Source: Aegilops tauschii subsp. strangulata
Taxonomy: Eukaryota > Streptophyta > Magnoliopsida > Poales > Poaceae
Assembly (NCBI RefSeq): GCF_002575655.3
Contig: NC_053037.3
Coordinates: 566,844,880 to 566,908,879 of the forward strand
DNA: 64,000 nucleotides
Direction: 5' to 3'
Part shown: positions 46,642 through 56,313 of the stretch, one piece after another
How positions within the stretch are numbered: the first letter of the stretch is position 1
Layout of the letters: each line of letters begins with the position of its first letter
Made by a program: the position numbers and the translations under genes
The notes under the pieces: model-generated
Seen by the model: the letters and a program-made list of their open reading frames with translations, nothing else
The model's database searches: none
What the model was told of the DNA's origin: nothing

Positions 46642-47111
46642 TGAGGGAGTCCTGGATTAGGGGGTGCTCGGACAGCCGGACTATACACGTTGGCCGGACT
46701 GTCGCACTATGAAGATACAAGACTCAAGACTTTGTTCCGTGTCCGGGTGGGACTCTCCTTTGCGTGGAAGGCAAGCTTGGCAGTTCGGATATGTAGATCT
46801 CCTCCCTTGTAACCGACTCTGTGTAACCCTAGCCCCCTCTGGTGTCTATATAAACCAGAGGGTTTAGTCCATAGGACAACAACAATCATAATCATAGGCT
46901 AGCTTCTAGGGTTTAGCCTCTACGATCTCGTGGTAGATCAACTCTTGTAATACTCATATCATCAAGATCAATCAAGCAGGAAGTAGGGTATTACCTCCAT
47001 CGAGAGGGCCAGAACCTGGGTAAACATTTTGTCCCCACCTCCTGTTACCATCCGGCTTAGACGCACAGTTCCGAACCCCCTACCCGAGATCCGCCGGTTT
47101 TGACACCGACA
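46642..47111 (+). repeat. E3 3' LTR
   Basis: TGAGGGAGTCCTGGATTAG...TTTTGACACCGACA, with TATA-like GTGTCTATATAAACC at about 46840-46854. Confidence 0.92.
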
Positions 47112-48289
47112 CCGCCCGTAAGAAGCTCGAGGCCCATGTCAAGGAAATCCAGCAGGAGCTCCAAGATGAAGTGAAAAAATGTGAGACCTTGGAGAATGAT
47201 GCGTCGGCTCAGGAGGCCGAACTCACCAAGGCTCGTCAGGGCGCGGAGACCGCGGGAAATGAGGCCCAGGCCCTCATCCAGGAGATCCAAGGGGCCAGGA
47301 AAATCACGGCGGGTAAGGCTTTTTAGATGCAAAGCAAGTATGTGGAGAGGCAATACCCTTTACTAACCCGGGTTCGGAGTTCCCCATGAGCTTTTGCGGA
47401 TCTACCATGCAGCGTATCAGACACTGCAGATTTCTACCGAGCCGAAGGAGGAGGTTCTACGGAGAAGCTATTCTGGGCGCAGTATGCGGCGCCAGAGCAT
47501 CCCGTGTCTTTCACCAATCAGCTGATGCAGCTAGTGGAGCTGCACCGGGCGGCCGAACAAGCCATGAAGGATTTGACAATCCAGCTATGGCCAGCCGAAG
47601 CTATGCCCGGCAGCTACTTCGGACTCGTGAGGCGCCTATTGGAAGCCTGTCCGCGGCTGGACGTCTTCAAGCACTCTGCCTGTATTGAAGGTGCCCGTAT
47701 GGCCTTCACTCGCTGCAAGATGTGGTGGGCGAAGATGAACACTGTTGAAGTTGCCAGCGGACCGCCGGGGCAAGGAGCACTGCACACCCGAGAAATATTT
47801 TGCGGATGTCATAGAAGGGTCTCGACTTGTGGCAGCTCAATGTTCGAAGGACATTTTTTTTGAATGAATACATTCATGTTGTCCTTTGCCTTGTATTATA
47901 AAGACAAAGCTTGTTTTGTAATGTAATTTTGTTATGCTTGAAATTGTTTCCTCCTGTGCGGCCGTGTTATATGCAATCTGAGGGTTGGCCAGTCGTCGAC
48001 TTCTGCCCTCAGGTAATTAGTACGGAGGTGTTCGGGATGGGATCTAAACAATCTTGGTCCAATTATATGGTCCTTGAAGGAGTTGTTTAGCGCAACGAAC
48101 AAGGCAATCAGACTATACGGCTTAAACGCCCTCACATAGCCATAGGAGTTTTATAATTAAGCATGTGCGTAGCCCCTGGTCCAAGCCAGGGTGCTGTCAG
48201 CATCTGATCGGGAAGTGCCGATCCTTCGCGTGACGCGGAAAAAATCTCCAACGATTTTGTAACCCTCGAACAGCTGACCGGCTCTCGCC

Positions 48290-48480
48290 GTATCATGACA
48301 GTCAGTTTTCGGCTTTCTCTACTGAGGTGCTCATCCGGTCAGGGCCAGGGGACAATCGCCGTAGTTCTCCCTCTACTATCCTAGCCGATAGAGCGGAACG
48401 TAGGGTAGCAAGCACAGGAGCCGGGCAACCCAACTATTGACCAAAGACATGATTCGGAGCCAATGCATATAATGCTAAAT
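48290..48480 (-). repeat. Conserved non-coding block in E1
   Basis: Minus-strand copy; plus-strand landmarks GTTTTCGGCTTTCTCTACTG, GACAATCGCCGTAGTTCTCCC, CTAGCCGATAGAGCGGAACGT, GGAGCCGGGCAACCCAACTA and CATGATTCGGAGC. The linked CTCCTATGGCTATGTGAG segment lies at about 48137-48154. Confidence 0.85.
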
Positions 48481-49051
48481 TCGGGGTGCCGAACTTGTAT
48501 ACAAGAAGTGTTCGGACTTTGTTGCCGTGTTATGGGGCGATAAGCCGCCCCTGGCGAATATGAAACGTACAAAAGAGTATGGATGTAGCTGATAAGCAGA
48601 TCGAAATAAAATGAAGTAAGAAGCGAAAACCACAGAAACTGGGACGAAAATCATTTTTTTTATAACATAATGGATACGTCAAGGCGTATCTTATACAAAT
48701 AGTGCGATAAGCACCCGGACTATTTAACATGCCGGGATCAAGAAGGAGCAGCGTGCGGGTCCTGGGAAATAAGTAAAAATACCGTCAAGAAGAACATATG
48801 GAGGTTACCCTACGCACCTATGCTGCATGCCCCCTTTGTATGCCGATCCTTCGAAGGGGCTGGTGATCAGGCTCGCGGGCAAAGGAACCTGAAACAGAAA
48901 GGAAAAAGTGTGTTCGGGGTCGGTCTAGCCGAACTGTAGATCCCGGGTTAGCTTGTGCCTCCGTCAATGTCCATGGAATTTCGAGTGCGTAATTATGTAC
49001 GCGTGGTACGAATGCCACTGCTTCATCGGGACTGGGATGGACGCCGAATTT

Positions 49052-52000
49052 CTAGTCGAGCTCTTGACGAGCCTTGCTGTCCTGCTGCAGTGTAGTTCGG
49101 AACCTCTTGATGGTGTCCAGGGGCTCGGCAGCCGCACTATGGTGTTGTTTGAGAAGGCCGCTCTGTACCTCTGCTGCTAGGGCGGCGGTGTGCTCCTCTG
49201 TTCGGAGGGAGCGTTCCGTGTTGCCATTGACTGTTATGACGCCGCGTGGACCGGGTATCTTGAGCTTGAGATAAGCATAGTGTGGCACTGCATTGAATCT
49301 AGCAAACGTTGTTCGTCCGAGCAGTGCGTGGTAGCTGCTGCGGAATGGGACGATGTCAAAGATTACCTCCTCGCTTCGGAAATTTTCCGGAGAACCGAAG
49401 ACCACTTCCAGCGTGATTGAGCCCGTACAGCGGGCCTCGACACCTGGTATGACTCCTTTGAAGGTAGTCTTTGTTGGTTTGGTTCGTGAGGATTCAATGC
49501 CCATCTTCCGAACTGTGTCTTGATAGAGCAGGTTGAGGCTGCTACCACCGTCCATTAGGACTCGTGTTAGGTGAAATCCGTCGATGATTGGGTCGAGGAC
49601 CAATGCGGCCGAACTACCATGACGCATACTGGTTGGGTGGTCTCGACGATCGAAGGAAATCGGAAATGACGACCATGGATTGAATTTGGGGGCGACTGGC
49701 TCTACCGCGTAGACGTCCCTGAGTGCACGCTTACGCTCCCTTTTGGGGATGTGTGTAGCGTATATCATGTTCACCGTTTTGACTTGAGGGGGAAACTTCT
49801 TCTGCCCCCCAGTGTTCGGCTGCCGGGGCTCTTCGTCCTCGTCCTCACTTTGTGATCCCTTTTCTTTATTTTTGGCATTTAACTTGCCAGCCTGCTTGAA
49901 AACCCAACAATCCCTGTTGGTATGATTGGCTTGCTTGTCCGGGGTGCCGTGTATCTGGCACGGACGGTCGAGTATGCGGTCCAGGCTGGAAGGTCCTTCA
50001 TTATTTCTTTTATAGGGCTTCTTCCGCTGGCCGGACTTGGAGCCAGTGAATCCGGCGTTGACTGTGGCGTCATCGGTGTTGTTGTCATTGCTTCCGCGTT
50101 TGTGTCTGTTGCGCCGGAGCTTGCTAGTGCTATTCTTGGCCTCCGAGGGGCCTGTCTCGCTGGCTGTGTTGTTACTACGGGCCAGCCAACCGTCCTCTCC
50201 CGCGAAAAAGTGGGTCATGAGTGCCGTGAGGGCTGCCATGGAATTCGGCTTTTCATGGCCGAGGTGGTGTGCTAGCCATTCGTCCCGGATGCTGTGTTTG
50301 AAGGCTGCCAAGGCCTCGACATCCAGACAGTCAACGATCTGGTTCTTTTTGGTTAGGAACCTAGTCCAGAATTTTCTGGCTGATTCTCCAGGTTGTTGAA
50401 CTATGTGGCTTAGATCATCGGCGTCTGGTGGCCGGACATATGTTCCTCGGAAGTTGTCTAGGAAATCTTCTTCCAAGTCCTCCCAGCTGCGGATAGAATT
50501 TTCAGGCAGGCTGTTAAGCCAGTGCCGAGCTGGCCCTTTGAGCTTGAGTGGGAGGTATTTAATGGTGTGGAGGTCATATCCTCGAGCCATGTGGATGTGG
50601 AGGATGAAATCCTTGATCCACACTGCGGGATCGGTTGTGCCGTCGTATGATTCGATATTGACGGGCTTGAATCCCTCGGGGAATTCGTGATAGAGTACCT
50701 CGTCAGTGAAGCAGAGAGGGTGTGCGACACCTCTGTACCGGGCCGCGTTGCGGCGTAGCTCTGATGGAGTCCGTCTGCGGCATTCGACCCGGGCGTGGTT
50801 AGATTTTTCACGTCCGAATAGGTAGCCATCATCGTGCCTTGAGGCACGTCCGCGCGATCCGTAGATCGATCTTGTATGTCCTGCTTTTTTGTCCAGGGTC
50901 TGCCGAAGGTCGTATGTGTGACCCCAAACTCTTTCGTATTTATGTTTTCGAGGTGGTGGGGCAGGCTGTTGTTCGGCCCGAGTTGCCGCTTTATCCTGAC
51001 CGCGTGGTGGCCGGTCGGCCGCCCTGTCTCGACCACGCGGTGGTCGTTCCGCATTACGTGAGGGAGATATGTGTTCCGGTGCCTCCTCATCGAATTGAGG
51101 TAGCAGTCTGCGTTTCGAGTAGCTTTTGGCTGGGCGCTTGAGGCCGTATTCTTCGGCTGTCAGGACGTCGGTCCATCTGTCGACGAGCAGGTCTTGTTCG
51201 GCTTGAAGCTACTGCTGTTTCTTTTTCAAGCTCCTAGAAGTGGCTATGAGCTGAAGCTTAAAGCTCTCCTATTCCAGAGGGTCCTCCAGCACGATGAAGT
51301 CTTCATTGCCGAGGCTTGTCTCCTCTTCGGAGGGTGGATGGTAACTATCGTCCTCCGAGTTATCTTCTATGGCCTGTTCATTAGGGTTGTCTTGCGTGTT
51401 GTCATGTTCCTCCTGTTCGGATGCAGCGTCGACAGGGTCTTCATTGTTTTTGGCGTCGTCCGGAGTACTATTTTCTCTGGTGCCAGTGTTGCCATCCTTT
51501 GAGCAACGAGGCTTAGAACGGCGTTTGGGGCGTCGGCGCATGGACTGCGTCTTGGAGGGTTTGTTCTTATCCGGCTCTTCTTTGTCGCCGCTAGATCCTT
51601 TGGGTATATCAACCATGTACACGTCGTACGAAGAGGTGGGCGTCCAACGTCCAGTGAATGGCGGGTCTTGGCCTTGCTCGTTGTCGGCATCGTCGTCCAT
51701 ACCGGTGATGCCTTCGGAGCCATAGTCAAGCGCGTCGGTTAAGTCGTCGATGGTGGCTATGAAGTGGGTGGCGGGTGGGAAGCAAAATTCCTCGTCGTCC
51801 ACTTCTGGCTCGAACCGAACATAGTTCGGCTGTGAGTCATCCTCCAAGGACAAGTTCTTCAAAGAATTTAGTACGCCACCCAAAGGCGAATGCTGGAAGA
51901 TGTCTGCGGCGCTAAATTCGAAAATCGATAACCGATCCAGCTCGGTGTCCGCAAGCGCACTTGATCCAGAACGTGTAGCTGGAGATGAATCCGGAGTTCC

Positions 52001-52396
52001 ATTGACGCAAGCATTGCAGGATGTCGAGTCCGTGTGCGGCTCCAATGCCGTGGACTTTATGGCCTCGGAGGGGATGATCTGCTTCGGTACTGGGGCCGTT
52101 GCAGCAACAGGATCCATCTTCTGGGTGTGCTCCAATGACAGATTTGAGTCATGTTCATCAGAGAGAAGGGGAGCGATCGCCGCAGTCTCAAATCCATCGA
52201 AGATCAAGTCTCCACGGATATCCGCGACATAGTTCAAGCTTCGAAATCTGACCTGATGGCCAGGGGCGTAGCTATCGACCTGCTCCAGATGGCCAAGTGA
52301 GTTGGCCTGCAGTACGAAGCCGCGGAATACAAAAATCTGTCTGGGAAGAAAGGTTTCTCCCCGAACGACGCCATTACCGATGATTGAAGGGGCCAT
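49052..52396 (-). pseudogene. E1 gag-protease region
   Basis: Minus strand; start at 52396 (MAPSIIGNGVVRGETFLPRQ) with 375 codons open to a stop at about 51269 where the sisters read through. A second open stretch (50623-49052, 523 codons) carries Retrotrans_gag (FILHIHMARGYDLH, LKGPARHWLNSLPENS), the Cys/His segment and the aspartic protease (LMDGGSSLNLLY; catalytic Ser replaced by Gly), through YHALLGRTTFARFNAV to a stop at 49052. Between 51269 and 50623 the frame shifts at least once. No RT follows. Very similar to E2 over the second stretch. Confidence 0.85.
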
Positions 52397-52424
52397 CGAG
52401 CCTTATGTCGACGGCACAGTGGAA

Positions 52425-52443
52425 CTCTCAATGAAAGCACCAA
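52425..52443 (-). other. E1 primer-binding-site position
   Basis: Minus-strand TTGGTGCTTTCATTGAGAG directly inside the 5' LTR. Confidence 0.65.
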
Positions 52444-52920
52444 TGTCGGTGTCAAAACGGGCGGATCTTGGGTAGGGGGTCCCGAACTGTGCGTCTAGGA
52501 TCGATGGTAACAGGAGACGGGGGACACAATGTTTACCCAGGTTCGGGCCCTCTCTATGGAGGTAATACCCTACTTCCTTCTTGATTGATCTTGATGAATA
52601 TGAGTGTTACAAGAGTTGATCTACCACGTGATCGTAATGGCTAAACCCTAGAAGCCTAGCCTATGAGTATATGGTAATGAATCTCCCCTATCCGGACTAT
52701 GCCCTCCGGTTTATATAGACACCAGAGAGATCTAGGGTTACATGGAGTCGGTTACATAGGAGGAAATCTTCATAATCGGTCGCCTAGCTTGCCTTCCATG
52801 CCAAGTAGAGTCCAATCCGGACACAGGTATAGTCTTCGGCCTTCTGTCTTCATAGCCCCAGTCCGGCTAAACAGATAACAGGCCGGACGCCCGAGGACCC
52901 CTTAGTCCAGGACTCCCTCA
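52444..52920 (-). repeat. E1 5' LTR
   Basis: On the plus strand TGTCGGTGTCAAAACG...GGACTCCCTCA, followed by TSD GCAGT. Confidence 0.92.
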
Positions 52921-52925
52921 GCAGT

Positions 52926-54230
52926 GCCACAAGTATCTTACACTATCATTATCAACTTTGCATCTTTTTGGCATCAATATTGTGAATATGTGTATCACTA
53001 CGATCGAGATTTAATAAACCATTTTCATTGGGTGTATGACCATAGAAGATTTTATTCAAGTAAACAGAACAACAATTATTCTCTGACTTAAATGAATAAC
53101 CGTATTGCAATAAACATGATCCAATCATATTTATGCTCAACGCAAACACCAAATAACATTTATTTTAGGTTCAACGCTAATCCCGAAAGTAAAGGGAGTG
53201 TGCGATGGTGATCGTATCAACCTTGGAATCACTTCCAACACACATCGTCACTTCGCTCTTAACTAGTCTCTGTTCATTCTGCAACTCCTCTTTTTGGTTA
53301 CAAATCTTAGCAACTAAACTGGTACCAAATACCCAGGGGCTACTATGAACACTAGTAAAGTACACATCAATAACCTGTATATCAAATATACATTGTTCAC
53401 TTTGCCATCCTTCTTATCCGCCAAGTATTTGGGGTAGTTCTGCTTCCAGTGACCATTACCTTTGCAGTAGAAGCAATCAGTTTCAGGCTTAGGTCTAGCT
53501 TTGGGTTTCTTCACGGGAGTGGCAACTTGCTTGCCATTCTTTTTCAAGTTCCCCTTCTTTCCCTTGCCCTTTTTCTTGAAACTAGTGGTCTTGTCAACAA
53601 TCAACACTTGATGCTATTTCTTGATTTCTACCTTCGCTGATTTCAGCATCTCGAAGAGCTTGGGAATCGTTTTTGTCACCCCTTGCATATTATAGTTCAT
53701 CACGAAGTTCTAGTAAATTTGTGATAGTGACTAGAGAACTATGTCAATCATTATCTTATCTGGAAGATTAACTCCCACTTGATTCAAGTGATTGTATTAC
53801 CTAGACATTCTGAGCACATGCTCACTTGTTGAGCTATTATCCTCCATCTTGGAGGCAAAGTACTTGTCAGAGGTCTCATACCTCTTGACATGGGCATGAG
53901 TCTGAAATACCAATTTCAACTCATGGAACATCTCATATGCTCCGTGGCATTCAAAACGTTTTTGAAGTCCCGGTTCTAAGTTGTAAAGCATGGTGCACTA
54001 AACTATCAAGTAGTCATCATACCGAGCTTGTCAAACATTCGTAACGTCTGCATCAGCTCCTGGAACAGGTCTGTCACCTAGCAGTGCATCAAGGACATAA
54101 TTCTTTTGTGCAGCAATGAGGATAATCCTCAGATCACGTACCCAGTCCGCATCATTGCTACTATCATCTTTCAACTTAGTTTTCTCTAGGAACATATCAA
54201 AAACATAGGGAACGGTAGCACGGGCCATTG
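52926..54230 (-). pseudogene. Angela gag, zinc knuckle and protease remnant
   Basis: Minus strand. Gag begins at 54228 (MARATVPYVFDMFLEKTKLK, WVRDLRIILIAAQKNYVL), continues at 53991-53797 (GAYEMFHELKLVFQTHAH, SEHVLRMSR) and reaches a zinc knuckle at about 53470 in which the last Cys is Tyr (CFYCKGNGHWKQNY). The protease follows with WVFGTSLVAKI in place of the usual D-T-G, then the GSCLLQYGYSFKSENN region. The frame runs to NDSVRYLWHC at 52926, where E1 cuts the zinc-binding motif. Multiple stops. In an intact element it forms the particle. Confidence 0.85.
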
Positions 54231-55446
54231 ATCTACAACAACATAGATATGCAAAAAACTATCAGGACTAAGTTCATGATAAATTTAAGTTCAATTAATC
54301 ATATTACTTAAGAACTCGCACTTAGATAGACATCCCTCTAGTCATCTCAATGATGACGTGATCCATATCAACTAAACCATGTCCGATCATCACGTGAGAT
54401 GGAGTAGTTTTCAATGGTGAACATCTTTATGTTGATCATATCTACTATATGATTCACGTTCGACCTTTCGGTCTCAGTGTTCCGAGGCCATGTCTGTACA
54501 TGCTAGGCTCATCATGTTTAACCCGAGTACTCTGCAAGTGCAAAACTGTCTTGCACCCGTTGTATGTGAACGTAGAGCTTATCACACCCGATCATCACAT
54601 GGTGTCTCGACCTAACGAACTGTCGCAACGGTGCATACTCAGGGAGAACACTTATACCTTGAAATTTAGTGAGGAATCATCTTATAATGCTACCTCCGTA
54701 CTAAGCAAAATAAGATGCATAAAAAGATAAACATCACATGCAATCAAAATATGTGACATGATATGGCCATCATCATCTTGTGCATTTGATCTCCATCTCC
54801 AAAGTACCGTCATGATCTCCATCGTCACCGGCTTGACACCTTGATCTCCATCGTAGTGTCGTTGTCGTCTCTACAACTATTGCTTCTACAACTATCGCTA
54901 ACGCATAGTGATAAAGTAAAGCATTACATGGCCATTGCATTTCATACAATAAAGCGACAAGCATAAGGCTCCTGCCTGTTGCCGATAACTTTTAAAAAAT
55001 ATGATCATCTCATACAATAACTTATATCACATCATGTATTGACCATTCACATCACAACATGCCCTGCAAAAACAAGTTAGACACTCTCTACTTTGTTGTT
55101 GCAAGTTTTACGTGGCTGCTACGGGCTTCTAGCAAGAACAGTTCTTACCTACGCATCGAAACCACAACGATTTTTCGTCAAGTGTGATGTATTAACCTTC
55201 AACAAGGACCGGCCATAGTCAAATTCGATTCAACTAAAGTTGGAGAAACAGACACCCGCCAGCCACCTTTATGCAAAACAAGTTGCATGTCTGTCAGTGG
55301 AACCCGTCTCATGAACGTGGTCATGTAAGCTTGGTCCGGGCCGCTTCATCCAACAATACCGCCGAATCAAAATAAGACGTTGGTGGTAAACGGTATGACT
55401 ATTATCGCCCACTGTTGGGGAACGTAGCATATCATCTACGCATAGA
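54231..55446 (-). other. Angela untranslated leader
   Basis: No coding sequence; 1.2 kb between the primer-binding site and gag. 54773-54910 has short repeats of GATCTCCATC and CTACAACTAT. 55410-55427 repeats the LTR/PBS junction (see 55447-55464). Confidence 0.65.
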
Positions 55447-55462
55447 CCTGGCTCGGATGCCA
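55447..55462 (-). other. Angela primer-binding site
   Basis: Minus-strand TGGCATCCGAGCCAGG lies one base from the LTR end and is close to the TGGTATCAGAGC used by Copia elements to pair with initiator tRNA-Met; two positions differ. Confidence 0.8.
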
Positions 55463-55463
55463 C

Positions 55464-56160
55464 TGTTGGGGAACGTAGAATGCAATTTCAAAAAAATTCC
55501 GACGATCATGCAAGATCTATACAGGAGATGCATAGCAACAACAGAGGAAGATTGTGTCCACGTACCCTCGTAGACCGAAAGCGGAAGTCTTAGTATAACG
55601 CGGTTGATGTAGTCGAACGTCTTCGCAATCCAACTGATCTAGTACCGAACGTACGACACCTCCGAGTTCAGCACACGTTCAGCTCGATGACGTCCCTCAA
55701 ACTCTTGATCCAGCAGAGGGTCGAGGGAGAGTTTCGTCAGCACGACGGCGTGGTGACGATGATGGTGATGTGATTCACGCAGGGCTTCGCCTAAGCACTA
55801 CGTAAGTATGACCGGAGGAGTAAATCCGTGGAGAGAGACGCCGCACATGGCTTGGAACAATTGGTGTGTCTCCAAGGGGTGCCCTGCCCACGTATATAAA
55901 GGAGGGAGAGGGAGGAGGCCGGCCCTAGGGGGCGCGCCAAGAGGGGGAGTCCTACTAGGACTCCCAATCCTAGTAGGATTTGCCCCCCTTTATTCCTTCT
56001 CATAGAGCAGGAAAGGGGGAAGGGAGAGGGAAGACGAGAAGGAAAGGGGGAGGCGCCCCCTCCCCTAGTCCAATTCGGACTCCCTATGGGAGGAGGGGCG
56101 CAGCCACCCCTTGTGGGCTGCCTCCCCTCTCCCCTATGGCCCATGTAGGCACAATACTTC
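55464..56160 (-). repeat. Angela 5' LTR, truncated
   Basis: On the plus strand it starts TGTTGGGGAACGTAG and runs about 697 bases until identity with the other LTR stops after CAATACTTC; the sense 5' part (about 1.1 kb, with the promoter) is missing. Open frames at 55791-56198 are LTR sequence, not genes. Confidence 0.88.
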
Positions 56161-56313
56161 AGCCCCGTTGGTTGTTTAATGTCTGAGCTGATGTTCATCG
56201 TGATTCGGTGACATATATAAGGATTGTGATTAATTCTTTGTGTCAGGGCTATTAATTTCTTACCGCCGGATAACCTTTGTTGCTATTCCATTTTTCCTTC
56301 GTTCAGTTTGTAA
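56161..56313. other. Short unassigned gap next to the truncated Angela LTR
   Basis: No recognisable repeat or gene. Confidence 0.4.

Larger units (their letters stand above)
38305..47111 (+). mobile_element. E3: sister of E1/E2 inserted in E1 (8.8 kb), TSD CCGCC
   Basis: LTRs 38305-38753 and 46642-47111; perfect TSD CCGCC (38300-38304, 47112-47116). Plus-strand element: primer-binding motif at 38754-38772, gag start 38802, gag-protease to about 41940, conserved block 42500-42680, antisense gene on the minus strand (46067-43117) and polypurine GGTTCAGGGGCTAC just before 46642. The family is that of its host E1, in the opposite orientation, so the two gag regions form a large inverted arrangement. 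No RT or integrase. The 5' LTR lacks about 20 bases around 38500 present in the 3' LTR. Confidence 0.92.
36264..47863 (+). pseudogene. Antisense spliced gene of E1 (Transposase_28-like), interrupted by E3
   Basis: Likely exons: 36264-36838 (5' end deleted; starts inside the CEAFLRIHPHFGLWLK motif), 36914-37322, 37402-37911, 38040-38154, 38228-38304 continued at 47117-47312, 47372-47863. Borders are GT...AG. Domains: remnant of the gypsy-type N-terminal domain, a Lys/Glu-rich middle (EDNDGGEEEEEE), and a coiled-coil exon cut by E3 at CCGCC, then MPGSYFGLVRRLLEACPRL. Relative to E2 and E3, the region encoding the first ~90 residues is missing (jump at about 36240). Not functional. Orientation is opposite to gag-pro, as in the sister elements. 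Confidence 0.7.
35425..52920 (-). mobile_element. E1: non-autonomous Gypsy-like LTR retrotransposon with gag-protease and an antisense gene, containing E3; TSD GCAGT
   Basis: LTRs 35425-35904 and 52444-52920; perfect TSD GCAGT at 35420-35424 and 52921-52925. Minus-strand element of about 8.7 kb without E3: primer-binding motif 52425-52443, gag start 52396, gag-protease to 49052, conserved non-coding block 48290-48480, antisense gene 36264-47863 (with E3 inside) and a polypurine-like GTTCAGGGGCTAC at 35905-35917. No RT or integrase. It landed in the HHCC zinc motif upstream of the Angela integrase. Confidence 0.92.
6941..56160 (-). mobile_element. Angela-type Copia LTR retrotransposon, truncated at both ends and heavily interrupted
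   Basis: A single minus-strand Copia element can be followed through its insertions: 5' LTR remnant 55464-56160, primer-binding site 55447-55462, leader, gag, protease, gag-pre-integrase/integrase, RT-RNase H, polypurine tract just above 28849, and 3' LTR in two pieces (28849-27775 and 7203-6941). LTR, gag and pol match the Angela/BARE group as remembered. Primary insertions are a CACTA (7204-27774), a solo-LTR-like element (30485-34501) and LTR element E1 (35425-52920). The inner LTR sequences correspond (about 7000-7200 and 55990-56145 align), supporting one element. Neither LTR is complete, and coding regions carry many stops and frameshifts. Confidence 0.85.

Noticed and set aside
29230..54230. 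Possible endogenous pararetrovirus
   Set aside because: Domain order (gag, protease, integrase, then RT) with LTRs and tRNA-Met-type primer site is that of a Copia retrotransposon; no coat or movement protein seen.
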